A DNA stretch of 32,408 nucleotides, taken from Gluconobacter japonicus (GTDB lineage Bacteria; Pseudomonadota; Alphaproteobacteria; Acetobacterales; Acetobacteraceae). Made by a program: the position numbers and the translations under genes. The notes beneath the pieces were generated by a model. That model did not search any database. It saw only the letters and a program-made list of their open reading frames with translations, and was not told where the DNA came from. The stretch's first letter is position 1, and every line of letters begins with the position of its first letter. The stretch spans positions 1-32,408 of the forward strand of contig NZ_BEWO01000025.1 in the NCBI RefSeq assembly GCF_002723975.1, given 5' to 3'. Positions 1 to 8,907 of the stretch are shown in pieces.

Positions 1-769
1 ACCGTCAGAATGGCGGCATGACAACAACCGGGTATAGCTTATTCAAACCCAAAAACTGTCCGAACAGACGGGGCCACCTCTGTCGGTATTCCCCGACACC
101 AAAAGGTCTACCCCGCCGATGTTCAACTGATCTTCCCGGTTACAGGTCGCGGCCGTCCACGAGTGCGCCACGTCCCTAATGTCACGTCCGTGGCGGCGCA
201 CACCATGCTCGAAGGGACGAAGTGGCGGCAGGTCAGTTGGCGTAAGGGAACGAAGGGACGCCTGACGGCTCGTTTTGCGGCCATACGCGTGCGCATCGCG
301 GATGGCGCACCCCAGAGGATCGGCTCTGCTGGAGCCCAGCACATGCCGGGCGAAGAAGCCTGGCTTGTGGGGAAGCATCGCTCGAATGGCGAACGAAAAT
401 ACTACCTTTCGAACTTACCGGCCGAGACACCAATCAAGGTTCTGGCTGGCGCGATCAAAGCGCGCTGGATATGCGAACAGGCCCATCAGCAACTCAAAGA
501 GGAGTTGGGGCTGGATCACTTCGAGGGACGATCCTGGACCGGACTTCACCGCCATGCCTTGATGTCGATGATGGCCTACGCCTTCCTGCAGTCCCGCAGA
601 CTCGCTCAGGTGGGACGAAAAAAAAAGAGCCTCCGGACCGCCACCGCAACCCAGTCTGCCATCAGTGCGCCAGGCCATTCTTGAACGCATAGCTCGTTCA
701 CCACCAACACATTGCCCTCATTGCGGATGGACACTCAAAAGACACTCTAACTCAATTCTGCCAAAGTAG
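1..769 (+). pseudogene. IS701-type transposase remnant (5' truncated, frameshifted)
   Basis: The reading frame is open from base 22 to 684 and encodes the C-terminal half of a DDE transposase of the IS701 type. Recognisable blocks are [14 protein letters not shown] near the start, the E-containing block [18 protein letters not shown] around bases 475-525, and [13 protein letters not shown]. An in-frame TGA lies at 19-21 and the N-terminal half is absent from the window. At bases 618-626 there is a run of nine A. Beyond it the family's usual tail ([11 protein letters not shown], then [19 protein letters not shown]) continues in the +1 frame as far as about 745. Removing one A restores a continuous protein, so the copy has gained one A. 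The tail runs into the 3' end of the convergent recombinase gene, and no clear terminal repeat was seen. The family call rests on remembered motifs; the exact IS is unknown. Confidence 0.7.
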
Positions 770-2200
770 TGTTAGTCATGGCATCCTCGACCTCGATATA
801 CTTCTCCACGACGCCAAAGGTCTGATGGCGGGAGAAGCGTTTGAGCGAAACCAGATCGGTGCCATCCCGCGCGCCTGTTGTGATCGCGCCACGGCGCAGA
901 CTGTGTCCGCTGAAATCGCCCGTCAGTCCCGCGTCGAGGCAGCGTTTCTGAATGATGCGGGCCACAGACCGGTCAGACAGCGCCTCAGTACCCATAGAAG
1001 GCAGGGCAGGGGGATCACCTGCCTGTGCAGCAGGCGGGAGCCATACGCGCCGGAAAACAGGTCCCTTTGCGTCCTTCAGTCTGGCCGCGCGTAGCCAGGC
1101 CTCGTAAGCACGGACCGGGCACAGGGCCGTAATGCCGCGCGGGATGGCGACTTCGACCCCTTGGCTGGTTCGATCACCCTTGGAGCGGTCCAGCCGGATC
1201 CGCATCCCGTCATCATCCAGCGCCACGTTCTCCAGGCACAGCGCCGCCACTTCGGACCGCCGGAGGGCGCCGGCAAAGCCGAGCAGAAGAATGGCCTTGT
1301 CCCGAACTCCCACCAGCTCATCCGTATCGATCTGCTCGACGACTTCGCTCAACAGATCCCAGGTCAGCCCCTTGACCTGGCGGGACGCGCTTTCCGTTGA
1401 CGTCCTGCGGATGCCCGCAACCGTTTCGGACACAAGAGCATGGGAGGTCGGGACGGGAACCTGGGCAACATGGTGCAGATAGCGCAGTGCGGCACGGTGC
1501 AGATCCACCGTCGCGGGTCGCTTCTTCTGCAGCGCAAGATCAGCCAGATAGGCGGCGACATCCTCGCTGCGGGCGGGCAGGGCAGGGCAGGGAGCCCATG
1601 TCCTGCCGCCCATGCGCACCAGGAGCGCACGGCCGATCGATAGGTGCGACGTGTGTTCACTGCCTTTGCGGCGCGGGAATAGGTCTTTGAGGCGCGCTCC
1701 GCCGTCACCAGCGTCCCGTCATAGTCGGGCAGGGCCTCGTCAGTCAGGGCATCGAACCACTGCAGGACGGCGGAAGACTGCTGACCCAGAGGAGAGGCCA
1801 GAGGAACCAGCGTGACGGCCCGAGAGCCGGTTTTGCGCCGCTTGGCCGCTTTCGGCTTGAACCAGGCCACGAAGACAGGATCGGGCTCGAGATCCAGAGC
1901 GATCGCCAGTTCGTGCCCGGATGGCAGGGCGGTCAGATGGGCGCTGGCGATGGCCAGGGCCTCCTCGGCCGTCTCGACATCGGGCGACAGGACCGTGTCC
2001 TCGGCAAACTCGTTGTCCCGGTATTCGATACCGCGAATGACCAGAGACAGGCGAGGGGAGAAGCGACCGGTCGAGAGAAGGGCCACCGCTTCTGTCAGAT
2101 CGCCGGCAGGAAGCTGCTGCCGGGTCTTCTGGTCCAGCCGGTCCAGGACGGCCTCACGAGCAGCCTTTGCCGAGCCTGCGATGTGAAGATGGCTGAGCAT
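747..2200 (-). pseudogene. tyrosine recombinase/integrase, frameshifted at a 5-bp repeat
   Basis: Two overlapping minus-strand frames together make one site-specific tyrosine recombinase of about 480 residues. The N-terminal frame starts best at the ATG at 2200 (MLSHLHIAG), five bases after a GGAGG. It includes a SAM-like core-binding domain (NTRRTYRSAVRSWCAWAAGHG). The C-terminal frame carries the catalytic set: Arg in FAGALRRSE, His-x-x-Arg in GHSLRRG, His in SRHQTF, and the nucleophile Tyr in VEKYIE, 17 residues from the end. The frames are separated at 1575-1592 by three tandem GGGCA units (CCCTG on the coding strand). Deleting one unit gives a continuous GHGLPALPARSEDVAAYL. It is therefore either inactive here or switchable by repeat-number change. 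The natural substrate is unknown; it could be an integrase or a plasmid resolvase. It faces the IS701 remnant tail to tail. Confidence 0.78.
1575..1592. repeat. GGGCA pentamer tract (3 units plus GGG)
   Basis: Three perfect GGGCA copies at 1575-1589 are followed by GGG. The tract lies inside the recombinase gene at the exact point where the two halves of the protein change frame. A change of one 5-bp unit shifts the frame by one position, so two units would give an open gene. Confidence 0.85.
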
Positions 2201-2312
2201 GAACGCCTCCGAAAAACCAGAACCTGGCTTCTGATAGCATGAAGCCGGGGAAGGGCAGAGAGGAGAACAAACACTGTCCAACGCCGTCTGGAAATGTGTT
2301 AACGAAGACTGA

Positions 2313-2759
2313 ATGCCGATCCGACCGGAACTGAAGCCGCTTTACCCTTCCAACTGGCCCGAGCTGAGCCGACAGGTGAGGTTCGAGCGGGCAGGGGGTG
2401 TCTGTCAGCGCTGTGGTCGGCCGCATGGGTATTACCTTCAGGTGCTGCCGGGTGGCCGATGGAAGCAGCCGGACACGGGACACTGGTTCAATGGTCGGGG
2501 CAGGCGGGTCTCACCTCCGGACCTGATCGAGCTTCTGCAGGTGCGTCAGACGAAAGTGTCTCTGGCGGCGGCTCATCTGAATCATGATCCCACCAGCAAC
2601 CGGCTGCGCAATCTGCGCGCGCTCTGTCAGCGCTGCCATCTGCTGCACGACCGGATGTATCATCTGGCTCAACGACGCCTGACCTTGCGTCGGCGCCTGG
2701 CACTCGGAGATCTGTTTGAAGGACTCTATCGGGCCGGGGTTCCGCCTCTGGGCTTGTAA
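2313..2759 (+). CDS. HNH endonuclease family protein
   Basis: A 148-residue basic protein with the layout of a zinc-bound HNH nuclease. The first Cys pair is C31-x2-C34 (CQRCGRPHG). The catalytic strand AAAHLNHD gives His88 and His91. A second Cys pair C105-x2-C108 is followed by His112 (LCQRCHLLHDR). The spacing Asn-Leu-Arg-x-Leu-Cys-x2-Cys-His matches many prophage and plasmid HNH proteins. Such proteins cut or nick DNA using a single metal ion; the real target here cannot be told. It starts at an ATG with no strong ribosome binding site, 112 bases from the divergent recombinase start. A hairpin follows directly after the stop. It could be a stand-alone homing-type nuclease or a remnant of a phage packaging or restriction module. 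Confidence 0.75.
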   Translation: MPIRPELKPLYPSNWPELSRQVRFERAGGVCQRCGRPHGYYLQVLPGGRWKQPDTGHWFNGRGRRVSPPDLIELLQVRQTKVSLAAAHLNHDPTSNRLRNLRALCQRCHLLHDRMYHLAQRRLTLRRRLALGDLFEGLYRAGVPPLGL

Positions 2760-2761
2760 CG

Positions 2762-2787
2762 GGTCAGACCAGGCAGCCGTCTGGACC
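2762..2787 (+). terminator. hairpin after the HNH gene
   Basis: Arms GGTCAGAC and GTCTGGACC pair over eight base pairs with one bulged base around a 9-base loop, two bases after the HNH stop codon. There is no T run, so termination is only inferred. Confidence 0.35.
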
Positions 2788-2794
2788 GCGACGT

Positions 2795-2880
2795 GGAGGG
2801 ATCGAAGAACCGTCAATCAAATCGCCAAAACCCAGAAATCACGGACCAAGCACATCAATTGACGGTTCTTCGATCCCTCC
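2795..2880. mobile_element. 86-bp palindromic mini-element with IS5-copy ends
   Basis: Both ends read GGAGGGATCGAAGAACC inward and stay perfectly inverted for 23 bp. These are the same as the right (3') terminal repeat of the IS5-family copies in this window (for example at 20168-20184). Its interior also resembles the last 80 bases of the copy ending at 16570, including blocks like AACCC, GAAATCA and GGA. It carries no coding sequence. No target duplication is obvious (ACGT on the left, ATTT on the right). It could be a MITE, a solo IS end, or a small palindrome that moves with the IS. It lies between the HNH gene and the end of the nitrate operon, 27 bases from the latter. Confidence 0.7.
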
Positions 2881-2907
2881 ATTTTCTAGAAAACGAAATT
2901 CGACCGT

Positions 2908-3375
2908 CTATTGATTTAGGTTAAACTCGTTTAAAGCCGCTGGGAGATTATGGTTTTCGTGGCCGGAACGGCAAAGTTTCACAAGAGCAAAGCGTTGCAG
3001 AGGCGTTAAGGACGCCCATTTCTGCGTAGGCAGAGGAGAAAGTTCTTTCGCTATAATCTGCTCTTGAAGGCATAATGGGACCGATTGTTCATCCTGCCAT
3101 TCGACAGATTGGGGTCGATCCAGAAAAACAGGCTCTTCGTTGGCGCGCGCACGAATCAAGTTCTTCAGAAATTGGCGGTAACGCTGTCTGTCGACCTCTG
3201 AAGCGGTTGAGAGGTAACAGAGTTCGTAGCGATCTTCGTAGTTGAAACGGCTCCACTGACGGAGACTGAGCTTTATCCCACATTCATCGAGCTTCATGCG
3301 TACGCTCATGGGAATACAACGTAGCGTATCTGCAAAATCGCGCTCGAACCCGAATATCTGTAGATTTGCGATCAT
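2908..3375 (-). CDS. nitrate-reductase-associated protein (Nitr_red_assoc family)
   Basis: A 155-residue soluble protein recognised as the conserved nitrate-reductase-associated family, by FERDFADTLRCIPMSVRMKLDECGIKLSLRQWSRF at the N-terminus and TPLQRFALVKLCRSGHENHNLPAAL near the C-terminus. Its length is normal for the family. No enzymatic motif, signal sequence or membrane segment is visible, and the biochemical role is not established; members are found beside assimilatory nitrate reductase genes in cyanobacteria and proteobacteria. It is the last gene of the nitrate operon, 28 bases after nasS and on the same strand. That placement supports a role in maturation, assembly or activity of the nitrate reductase, which is an inference. 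Confidence 0.8.
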   Translation of the reverse strand: MIANLQIFGFERDFADTLRCIPMSVRMKLDECGIKLSLRQWSRFNYEDRYELCYLSTASEVDRQRYRQFLKNLIRARANEEPVFLDRPQSVEWQDEQSVPLCLQEQIIAKELSPLPTQKWASLTPLQRFALVKLCRSGHENHNLPAALNEFNLNQ

Positions 3376-3403
3376 GGTTCTGTCTCTGGAAAAGTAGGGC
3401 GGT

Positions 3404-4384
3404 TCAGGAAATAGGTGCTGGTTTGAGCCAACCTATTTCGTAAAGACGCTTCATGTTCGCAGGCGTTAACCAAGACTGTGCCTGCATGGCCTGGACCATC
3501 CAGTTAATTGAAAGGTCGGCGTTTAAGGTCGAAAAATCGAATTGCATGGCGTGTGGGTTATTCTGACAAGGCATGATCTGCGCTGTGGCTTCCGACGGAA
3601 GACTTAAACCGCCATTTGCAATAGAGTTTGAAAGCTGACGAACGACCTCTGCCGAATTGCTGGGATTCATACAGAAGCGTGTGGCTTCGCCGATGGCAGC
3701 GTGCAAATCTTGCGAGAGCGTAGGTGAACTCTGACTCCAGCGTTGTGTCGTCACGAGAGTTTTCTCCAGATGACCGGTATGGATATTGGCGGATCCAGCT
3801 ACGATGGAACCGAGACCACGCAGATCGGCTTCCATTCCCCAAGGTGGGCCAGCACAAAAGCCGTCAATTTCCGCAGCGGCTAGAGCATCGATCATGCGGT
3901 CGGGGGGCATGATAACGATTTCCACATCCTGTTCTGGATGGGCATGCAAGCTTTTGAGGAGGTCCATCAGAATGAGGAAATGGGTCGAATACAGATGTAC
4001 TACTGCCAGCTTGGGGCGCCGGCTTAAACCCGTACGCCAGCTTTCAAAATTTCGGTGCTTTGTCACGTCATCCGTTCCCAGGAACGGTGGGAGGTGCTGT
4101 CCACGAAGAACAACCGTGTTGCCGCCACGGCTGATAGGGATACCCCGGTGCAGGTCGATTTCCCGACCGCGATGACCCAGCGCCGTCATGATCGCCAAAG
4201 GAGGGAAAACCAGCGCAGCGTCCAGTCCATTCCAGACAAGACCATCTGCGATATTGGCCCACGATGGCGAGACTATCAGTTCCGCATCCAGACCATGTTT
4301 TTCAAATATTCCGAGATTGCGGGCGATAATCAGAGGGGCGCTATCTGCCAGCCTCAGCAGGCCTATTCTGATGGCAGAACTCAT
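3404..4384 (-). CDS. nasS: NasS, cytoplasmic nitrate/nitrite sensor (NrtA/CmpA-like)
   Basis: A 326-residue protein of the NrtA/CmpA nitrate-binding fold: IRIGLLRLADSAPLIIARNLGIFEKHGL at the start, then blocks such as HLYSTHFLILMDLL and EIDGFCAGPPWG. It begins directly with the mature fold and has no signal peptide or lipobox. This separates the cytoplasmic sensor NasS from true ABC-transporter binding proteins. In characterised systems NasS holds NasT inactive until nitrate or nitrite binds. Its ATG overlaps the nasT stop by four bases (ATGA), so the pair is translationally coupled. No ABC permease or ATPase gene is nearby, which also argues for sensor rather than transport duty. The nitrate-reductase-associated gene follows 28 bases downstream. 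Confidence 0.87.
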   Translation of the reverse strand: MSSAIRIGLLRLADSAPLIIARNLGIFEKHGLDAELIVSPSWANIADGLVWNGLDAALVFPPLAIMTALGHRGREIDLHRGIPISRGGNTVVLRGQHLPPFLGTDDVTKHRNFESWRTGLSRRPKLAVVHLYSTHFLILMDLLKSLHAHPEQDVEIVIMPPDRMIDALAAAEIDGFCAGPPWGMEADLRGLGSIVAGSANIHTGHLEKTLVTTQRWSQSSPTLSQDLHAAIGEATRFCMNPSNSAEVVRQLSNSIANGGLSLPSEATAQIMPCQNNPHAMQFDFSTLNADLSINWMVQAMQAQSWLTPANMKRLYEIGWLKPAPIS

Positions 4385-4968
4385 GATGCATCATCCTTGG
4401 TGTGAACCCGGAGGTAGTCAGTGGCGACATCCACCAGCTTACGGGCCTGCTGCATGGCTCGGCGTCTGAACCAGCGATAGGCTTCTGCCTCGCTGCAGCG
4501 TTCGTTACGCATGAAGATTCTCTTTGCTGTATCGACAGTTTCCCGATCCGAAAGGACCTGTCGGGCCGCTTTCAGCTCGGCTGCTGTTTCCTGAAAGCGA
4601 CGGTATAGTGCAATCGCCGACCGAAGCAGGGGTTTGACGTCCCGAGGCGGCGTATCCATCACGTTGTAGGAACAGACGCCAGCCGCAAAAGCATCTTCCA
4701 TGAGCGCTTCGTCATCTTCGTCGACAAACAGGGCGACGGGGCGCTCCAACCCGGAGGAGGATAGCGCCCGCACACTGTCCAGTCCGTCGCGGTCGGCGCG
4801 GCAGATGTCCACGAGCACAATGTCAGGAACGTGAGCTTTGACCGCTGAAATCAGACTTTCGTACCCTTCAAGTCGAATGACCTCCAATGAAGAATCAGCT
4901 TTCAAAATCTCTGACAGGGCGCCAGCCCGCTGGGAGTTCTCGTCTGCGAGAAGAATTTTCATTGTCAT
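4381..4968 (-). CDS. nasT: NasT, ANTAR-domain antiterminator
   Basis: A 195-residue two-domain protein. Residues 3 to about 120 form a receiver-like domain: KILLADE at the start and IVLVDICRAD with Asp54 in the usual acceptor position. Residues about 130-190 form an ANTAR RNA-binding domain: LSDRETVDTAKRIFMRNERCSEAEAYRWFRRRAMQQ, followed by LVDVATDYL. ANTAR proteins bind pairs of hexaloop RNA hairpins and prevent termination. In NasT this is released by nitrate acting through NasS rather than by phosphorylation. The gene begins nine bases after the nitrate reductase stop and overlaps nasS by four bases. Two hairpins with the matching loop pattern lie in the narK leader (14710-14729 and 14764-14787), making the operon leader the likely target. 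Confidence 0.9.
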   Translation of the reverse strand: MTMKILLADENSQRAGALSEILKADSSLEVIRLEGYESLISAVKAHVPDIVLVDICRADRDGLDSVRALSSSGLERPVALFVDEDDEALMEDAFAAGVCSYNVMDTPPRDVKPLLRSAIALYRRFQETAAELKAARQVLSDRETVDTAKRIFMRNERCSEAEAYRWFRRRAMQQARKLVDVATDYLRVHTKDDAS

Positions 4969-4977
4969 GGAGCTATA

Positions 4978-7900
4978 TCAGTACACATCACGGACGTATC
5001 GCCCATTTCTTACAAGGTTACTGACATACTCATCGGCCTGTTCCGTGGACATACCGCCATAGCGGGCTACGATACGGCGCAGGGCGCTATCGACGTCCCT
5101 GGCCATTCGCGCAGCATCTCCGCACACGTAGAAATATGCGCCTCCATGCAGCCATCTCCAGAGTTCTTCGCCGTTTTCTTCCATGCGGTCCTGGACATAG
5201 ATCCGCTGGTCCTGATCACGGGAAAATGCCATATGCAGATGTGTCAGGCATCCCTGTTCCATGAAGCCTTCCAGCTCCTCGCGATAGTAAAACCCGTTTT
5301 CTGCATGACGCTCTCCGAAGAAAAGCCAGTTTCGGCCCGGGCTGTTACAGGCCGCCCGCTCCTGGAGGAAAGCACGGAAGGGGGCAATTCCTGTGCCTGG
5401 CCCCACCATGATGACAGATTTGGTATGATCGTCAGGTAAACGGAACTGGGATGTGGTCTGTAGGAAAACCGGGACCTCGGAATCTTCGTGTAAACTTCCC
5501 AGCCAGTTTGAGCACAGACCAGGGTAGGGCTCATTATTGACACCCACCGTGATGTGTACGCTGTCAGGGTATGCTTTCAGCGATGATGCGATTGAATAGA
5601 GGCGAGGCTGCATCCGGCGGAAAAGGTTCGGGATATCCTGAGCCTGCACGCCGATTTTGGCTGTTGCCAGCAGCTCCGGCAGGTAGCTGGAAGACGGCGC
5701 CCCCAATTTTTCCAGCAACGCCGGAGACGGTCGGGACAGATCGAAATGTCTGGTCAGGGCGTCTGCGAGCGACACAGTTCCATGACCTCGCACTGAGACT
5801 GTTGTGCCGGAAGGTAGTCCCAGAGAGCTTAGAACGCTCTCAACAGTTGAGTCAGCATTGCAGGGCCAGACCCCCAGAGCATCCCCAGGTTCATAGTGCA
5901 ATCCTGTCCCGGAGAGATCCAGAACGATCTGTCGTGTTTCCTTGTCGCTGTTCCTTCCCGTCAGGCAGTGATTAAGGCTGATGCGTGCAATCGCAGGGTT
6001 GGCTCGGGTGATGGCTGGTGCGTCCGGTAACGGAACGGCTGGGACTGGGACCGTTTTGGCACCCAGGGCAGCCAGAAATCTGTGCTGCCAAGCCTCAACG
6101 GTTTCTTCGTAATCGGGCTCACAATCCTGTCGTGGCATAAGCGGGGTTGCGCCGAGCGCGATCAGGCGGGCATCAAGAGCCCGACCAAACCCGCAGAAAC
6201 TGGCGTATGAAGAATCCCCAAGAGCTATCATGGCGTAACGGATATCTTCGCGCAGTTCCTGAGTATTGCGAAGCTCATCCCAGAAAGCACTGGCGCTATC
6301 AGGGGCATCTCCGTCGCCGAAGGTGGAAACGACGAAGAGGACCGTTCCGCAAAGATCGGCGGGTTTGCTGGTATCCAGACTCGTGGCATCGACACCGTAG
6401 CCGCTTTCTTTCAGCCAGACAGCGAGTTCTTCAGCCAGACCTTCTGCCCGACCTGTCTGGGACGCCCACCGAAGAAGAAGCCTTGGTTGGGTACCGGTCG
6501 GACTTTCCGAAACAGCAGGATCCTTCGACACAGGGCTGCGGGCATACAGACCAGCCAGAAGGCCATTAATTCTGGCTTTCTGCTCTGTCGGCAAAGGAGC
6601 ACTCGGGGGAACAAAGGGAAGCTCGTTTGCCGGTGGGGCAAGTTTCAGGCCGTCCATGAATCCCGTCAACCACTGGCGACTTTCAACGGACAGGACCAGG
6701 GGTTCCGCTCGAGCGAGGCCAAGATGCTGTGTCAGATAATCAAGCGGCATGGCAGGAGCGTTCTCCTCTGCGGGAACAGAAACAGTTTCGATGCGCGAGA
6801 GGGACACTGCGCAGTGTTTGATCCCGGGCTGAAGGGAGACGGGGTCCGTGAAATCGGCCGTGACAGCATTGATTGTCAGATTTTCGCCGAAGCGGTCGTT
6901 CCAGTGAAAGGGTGCAAAGCATGTTCCCGGCGCAACGCGGTCAGTTGGACGGGCGGGAAGGATTGCGGTGCCCCGGCGGGAGCGGAGTTCGACGGGATCG
7001 TCCTTGCACAGGCCCAGCCGTTCGGCATCAGCAAGAGCGATTTCCACGAAAGGGCCGGAATTGAGCTTGTTAAGTCCATCGATCCGACCAGTTTTGGTGA
7101 GCGTGTGCCATTGATGCTGGAGGCGCCCGGTGTTGAGCAGGAAAGGGAATTCGTCGTCCGGCTGTTCTTCCAAGGGGAGATAAGGTCGGGCATGAAAAGC
7201 CGCTTTTCCGTCGTCAGTGGCGAAAACAGGCGGTTTATTCGGGTCAGGCCGGTAGCGGATCGGATGGCGGGGCAGGGCGTCTCCCGTCTGACTAGGCCAC
7301 TGGACGGGACCGGATTTCAGACGGTCGTGGCTAACTCCGGAAATATCGTAGCCTGTCCTGGGATTGGCGAAACGGCTGGCTTCGTCAAAGACTTCAGTAG
7401 AAGATGAGAAAGTGAAAGCCTCCTCAAAGCCCATCTCACAGGCGACACGTGCAATGATGTCCCAGTCTGCCATGGCTTCACCGGGCGGAGAGACAGCCTG
7501 CCGGGCCAGCGTCATGGTGCGGTCAGAGTTGACCAGCACGCCATCTCCTTCGGCCCATAACGCACCCGGCAGAAGAATATCCGCATAAGCCGCCGTTTCC
7601 GTGTCGGCGTAGGCATCCTGAACAATGACCAGATCAGCGGCTTCAAGAGCCGCGGTAACGTTGGCACGGCGTGGCACAGTCGCGACAGGGTTTGTGCAGA
7701 TGATCCAGCAGGCACGGATTTCACCGCGGGTCATGGCTTCGAACATGGCTATCGCGCCATGGCCACCTGCTTTGCGAATGGTTCCTGCGGGCAGCTTCCA
7801 TTGTTGCTCGACAAAGGCCCGGTCATCATCGACCAATGCCGAGCGCTGGCCGGGGAGGCCGGGGCCCATATAGCCCATTTCTCGACCACCCATGGCATTG

Positions 7901-8901
7901 GGCTGTCCTGTGAGGGAAAACGGTCCGGCGCCCGTGCGGCAAATGGCGCCAGTGGCAAGATGAAGATTGCAGATCGCGTTGGTATTCCAGGCTCCTGAAG
8001 TGCTCTGGTTCAGTCCCATGGTCCACAGCGTCAACCACGCATCGGCTTCCGCAATCCATCTGGCGGCTGTTTCGATATCATCTTGTGGAAGGCCGGTAAT
8101 CCCGGCAACGCGTTCGGGAGAATAATCTGCCAGAAAAGCTGGCATATCGCTCCAGTCCTTCGTTGCACTGGCGATAAAGTCCGGATCTATCGCGTCATCA
8201 CGAACCAGAATGTGAAGAATGCCGTTCAGCAGGGCGAGATCGGTGCCTGGGCGGATCTGAAGGAACAGGTCCGCCTTGTCTGCCGTAGCGGTCCGTCGTG
8301 GATCAACGACGATGAGTTTAGCTCCCTGACGTTTGCGGTCCATCAGGCGCAGGAACAGGATCGGATGGCAGTCGGCCATATTGGCGCCGATCACGAAGAA
8401 CAGGTCCGTGCAGTCGAAATCCTCGTAGCTTCCCGGAGGGGCATCTGCGCCCAGGGAGAGTTTGTAGCCAGCTCCCGCCGCCGCCATGCACAGACGGGAG
8501 TTGGACTCGATATGCTGGGTTCTCAGGTATCCTTTGACGAGTTTGTTCGCCAGATACTGCGCTTCCAGAGACATCTGGCCGGAGACGTAAAGGGAGATCG
8601 CATCCGGGCCGTATTCTTCCAGAATCTGCTTCAGGCGACGGGCTGTTTCCCTGATGGCTGCGTCCATTCGGGTGGGAACGGGCAGAGACGTCCTGTGCGG
8701 CCGGATCTGCGGCATATCCAGCCGTGTAGACGATGACACCGGTTTGTCGCAGGAACTTCCTTTGGTGCATAGGCGACCACCATTCGTCGGGTGCTCGGTA
8801 TCTCCGCGCACCTTGACGATCTGATGGTTCTCAACCTCCAGCACGATGCCGCAGCCGACACCGCAATAGGGGCAGACAGAACGGATGTCTTCCCGTGTCA
8901 T
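4978..8901 (-). CDS. assimilatory nitrate reductase fused to CysJ-type diflavin reductase
   Basis: A 1,307-residue fusion that should reduce nitrate to nitrite with NADPH as a single chain in the cytoplasm. Residues 1 to about 740 are a NasA/NapA-type molybdopterin oxidoreductase. The 4Fe-4S ligands are Cys10, 13, 17 and 45 (CPYCGVGCG and LCTKG), and Cys138 (SRLCMAAA) sits at the molybdenum ligand position. From about residue 805 comes a flavodoxin domain (RWASQTGRAEG, then VVSTFGDGDAPDSA) binding FMN. About residues 970-1307 form a CysJ-like FAD/NADPH module with YSIASS near 1104, GPGTGIAPFRAFLQERA near 1167 and the typical C-terminal YVRDVY. Such fusions exist in some alphaproteobacteria. 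No Tat signal is seen. The ATG lies six bases after the nirBD stop, and nasT follows nine bases downstream. It needs bis-MGD cofactor made elsewhere in the genome. Confidence 0.93.
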   Translation of the reverse strand: MTREDIRSVCPYCGVGCGIVLEVENHQIVKVRGDTEHPTNGGRLCTKGSSCDKPVSSSTRLDMPQIRPHRTSLPVPTRMDAAIRETARRLKQILEEYGPDAISLYVSGQMSLEAQYLANKLVKGYLRTQHIESNSRLCMAAAGAGYKLSLGADAPPGSYEDFDCTDLFFVIGANMADCHPILFLRLMDRKRQGAKLIVVDPRRTATADKADLFLQIRPGTDLALLNGILHILVRDDAIDPDFIASATKDWSDMPAFLADYSPERVAGITGLPQDDIETAARWIAEADAWLTLWTMGLNQSTSGAWNTNAICNLHLATGAICRTGAGPFSLTGQPNAMGGREMGYMGPGLPGQRSALVDDDRAFVEQQWKLPAGTIRKAGGHGAIAMFEAMTRGEIRACWIICTNPVATVPRRANVTAALEAADLVIVQDAYADTETAAYADILLPGALWAEGDGVLVNSDRTMTLARQAVSPPGEAMADWDIIARVACEMGFEEAFTFSSSTEVFDEASRFANPRTGYDISGVSHDRLKSGPVQWPSQTGDALPRHPIRYRPDPNKPPVFATDDGKAAFHARPYLPLEEQPDDEFPFLLNTGRLQHQWHTLTKTGRIDGLNKLNSGPFVEIALADAERLGLCKDDPVELRSRRGTAILPARPTDRVAPGTCFAPFHWNDRFGENLTINAVTADFTDPVSLQPGIKHCAVSLSRIETVSVPAEENAPAMPLDYLTQHLGLARAEPLVLSVESRQWLTGFMDGLKLAPPANELPFVPPSAPLPTEQKARINGLLAGLYARSPVSKDPAVSESPTGTQPRLLLRWASQTGRAEGLAEELAVWLKESGYGVDATSLDTSKPADLCGTVLFVVSTFGDGDAPDSASAFWDELRNTQELREDIRYAMIALGDSSYASFCGFGRALDARLIALGATPLMPRQDCEPDYEETVEAWQHRFLAALGAKTVPVPAVPLPDAPAITRANPAIARISLNHCLTGRNSDKETRQIVLDLSGTGLHYEPGDALGVWPCNADSTVESVLSSLGLPSGTTVSVRGHGTVSLADALTRHFDLSRPSPALLEKLGAPSSSYLPELLATAKIGVQAQDIPNLFRRMQPRLYSIASSLKAYPDSVHITVGVNNEPYPGLCSNWLGSLHEDSEVPVFLQTTSQFRLPDDHTKSVIMVGPGTGIAPFRAFLQERAACNSPGRNWLFFGERHAENGFYYREELEGFMEQGCLTHLHMAFSRDQDQRIYVQDRMEENGEELWRWLHGGAYFYVCGDAARMARDVDSALRRIVARYGGMSTEQADEYVSNLVRNGRYVRDVY

Positions 8902-8907
8902 GAACAG

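Noticed and set aside
3404-4384. NasS gene as an ABC-transporter nitrate-binding protein
   Set aside because: No signal peptide and no permease or ATPase genes nearby, but direct coupling to nasT.
6487-7407. 306-residue plus-strand frame inside the nitrate reductase fusion
   Set aside because: It is antisense to a clearly conserved enzyme and has no family features; it is a shadow of high-G+C codon use.
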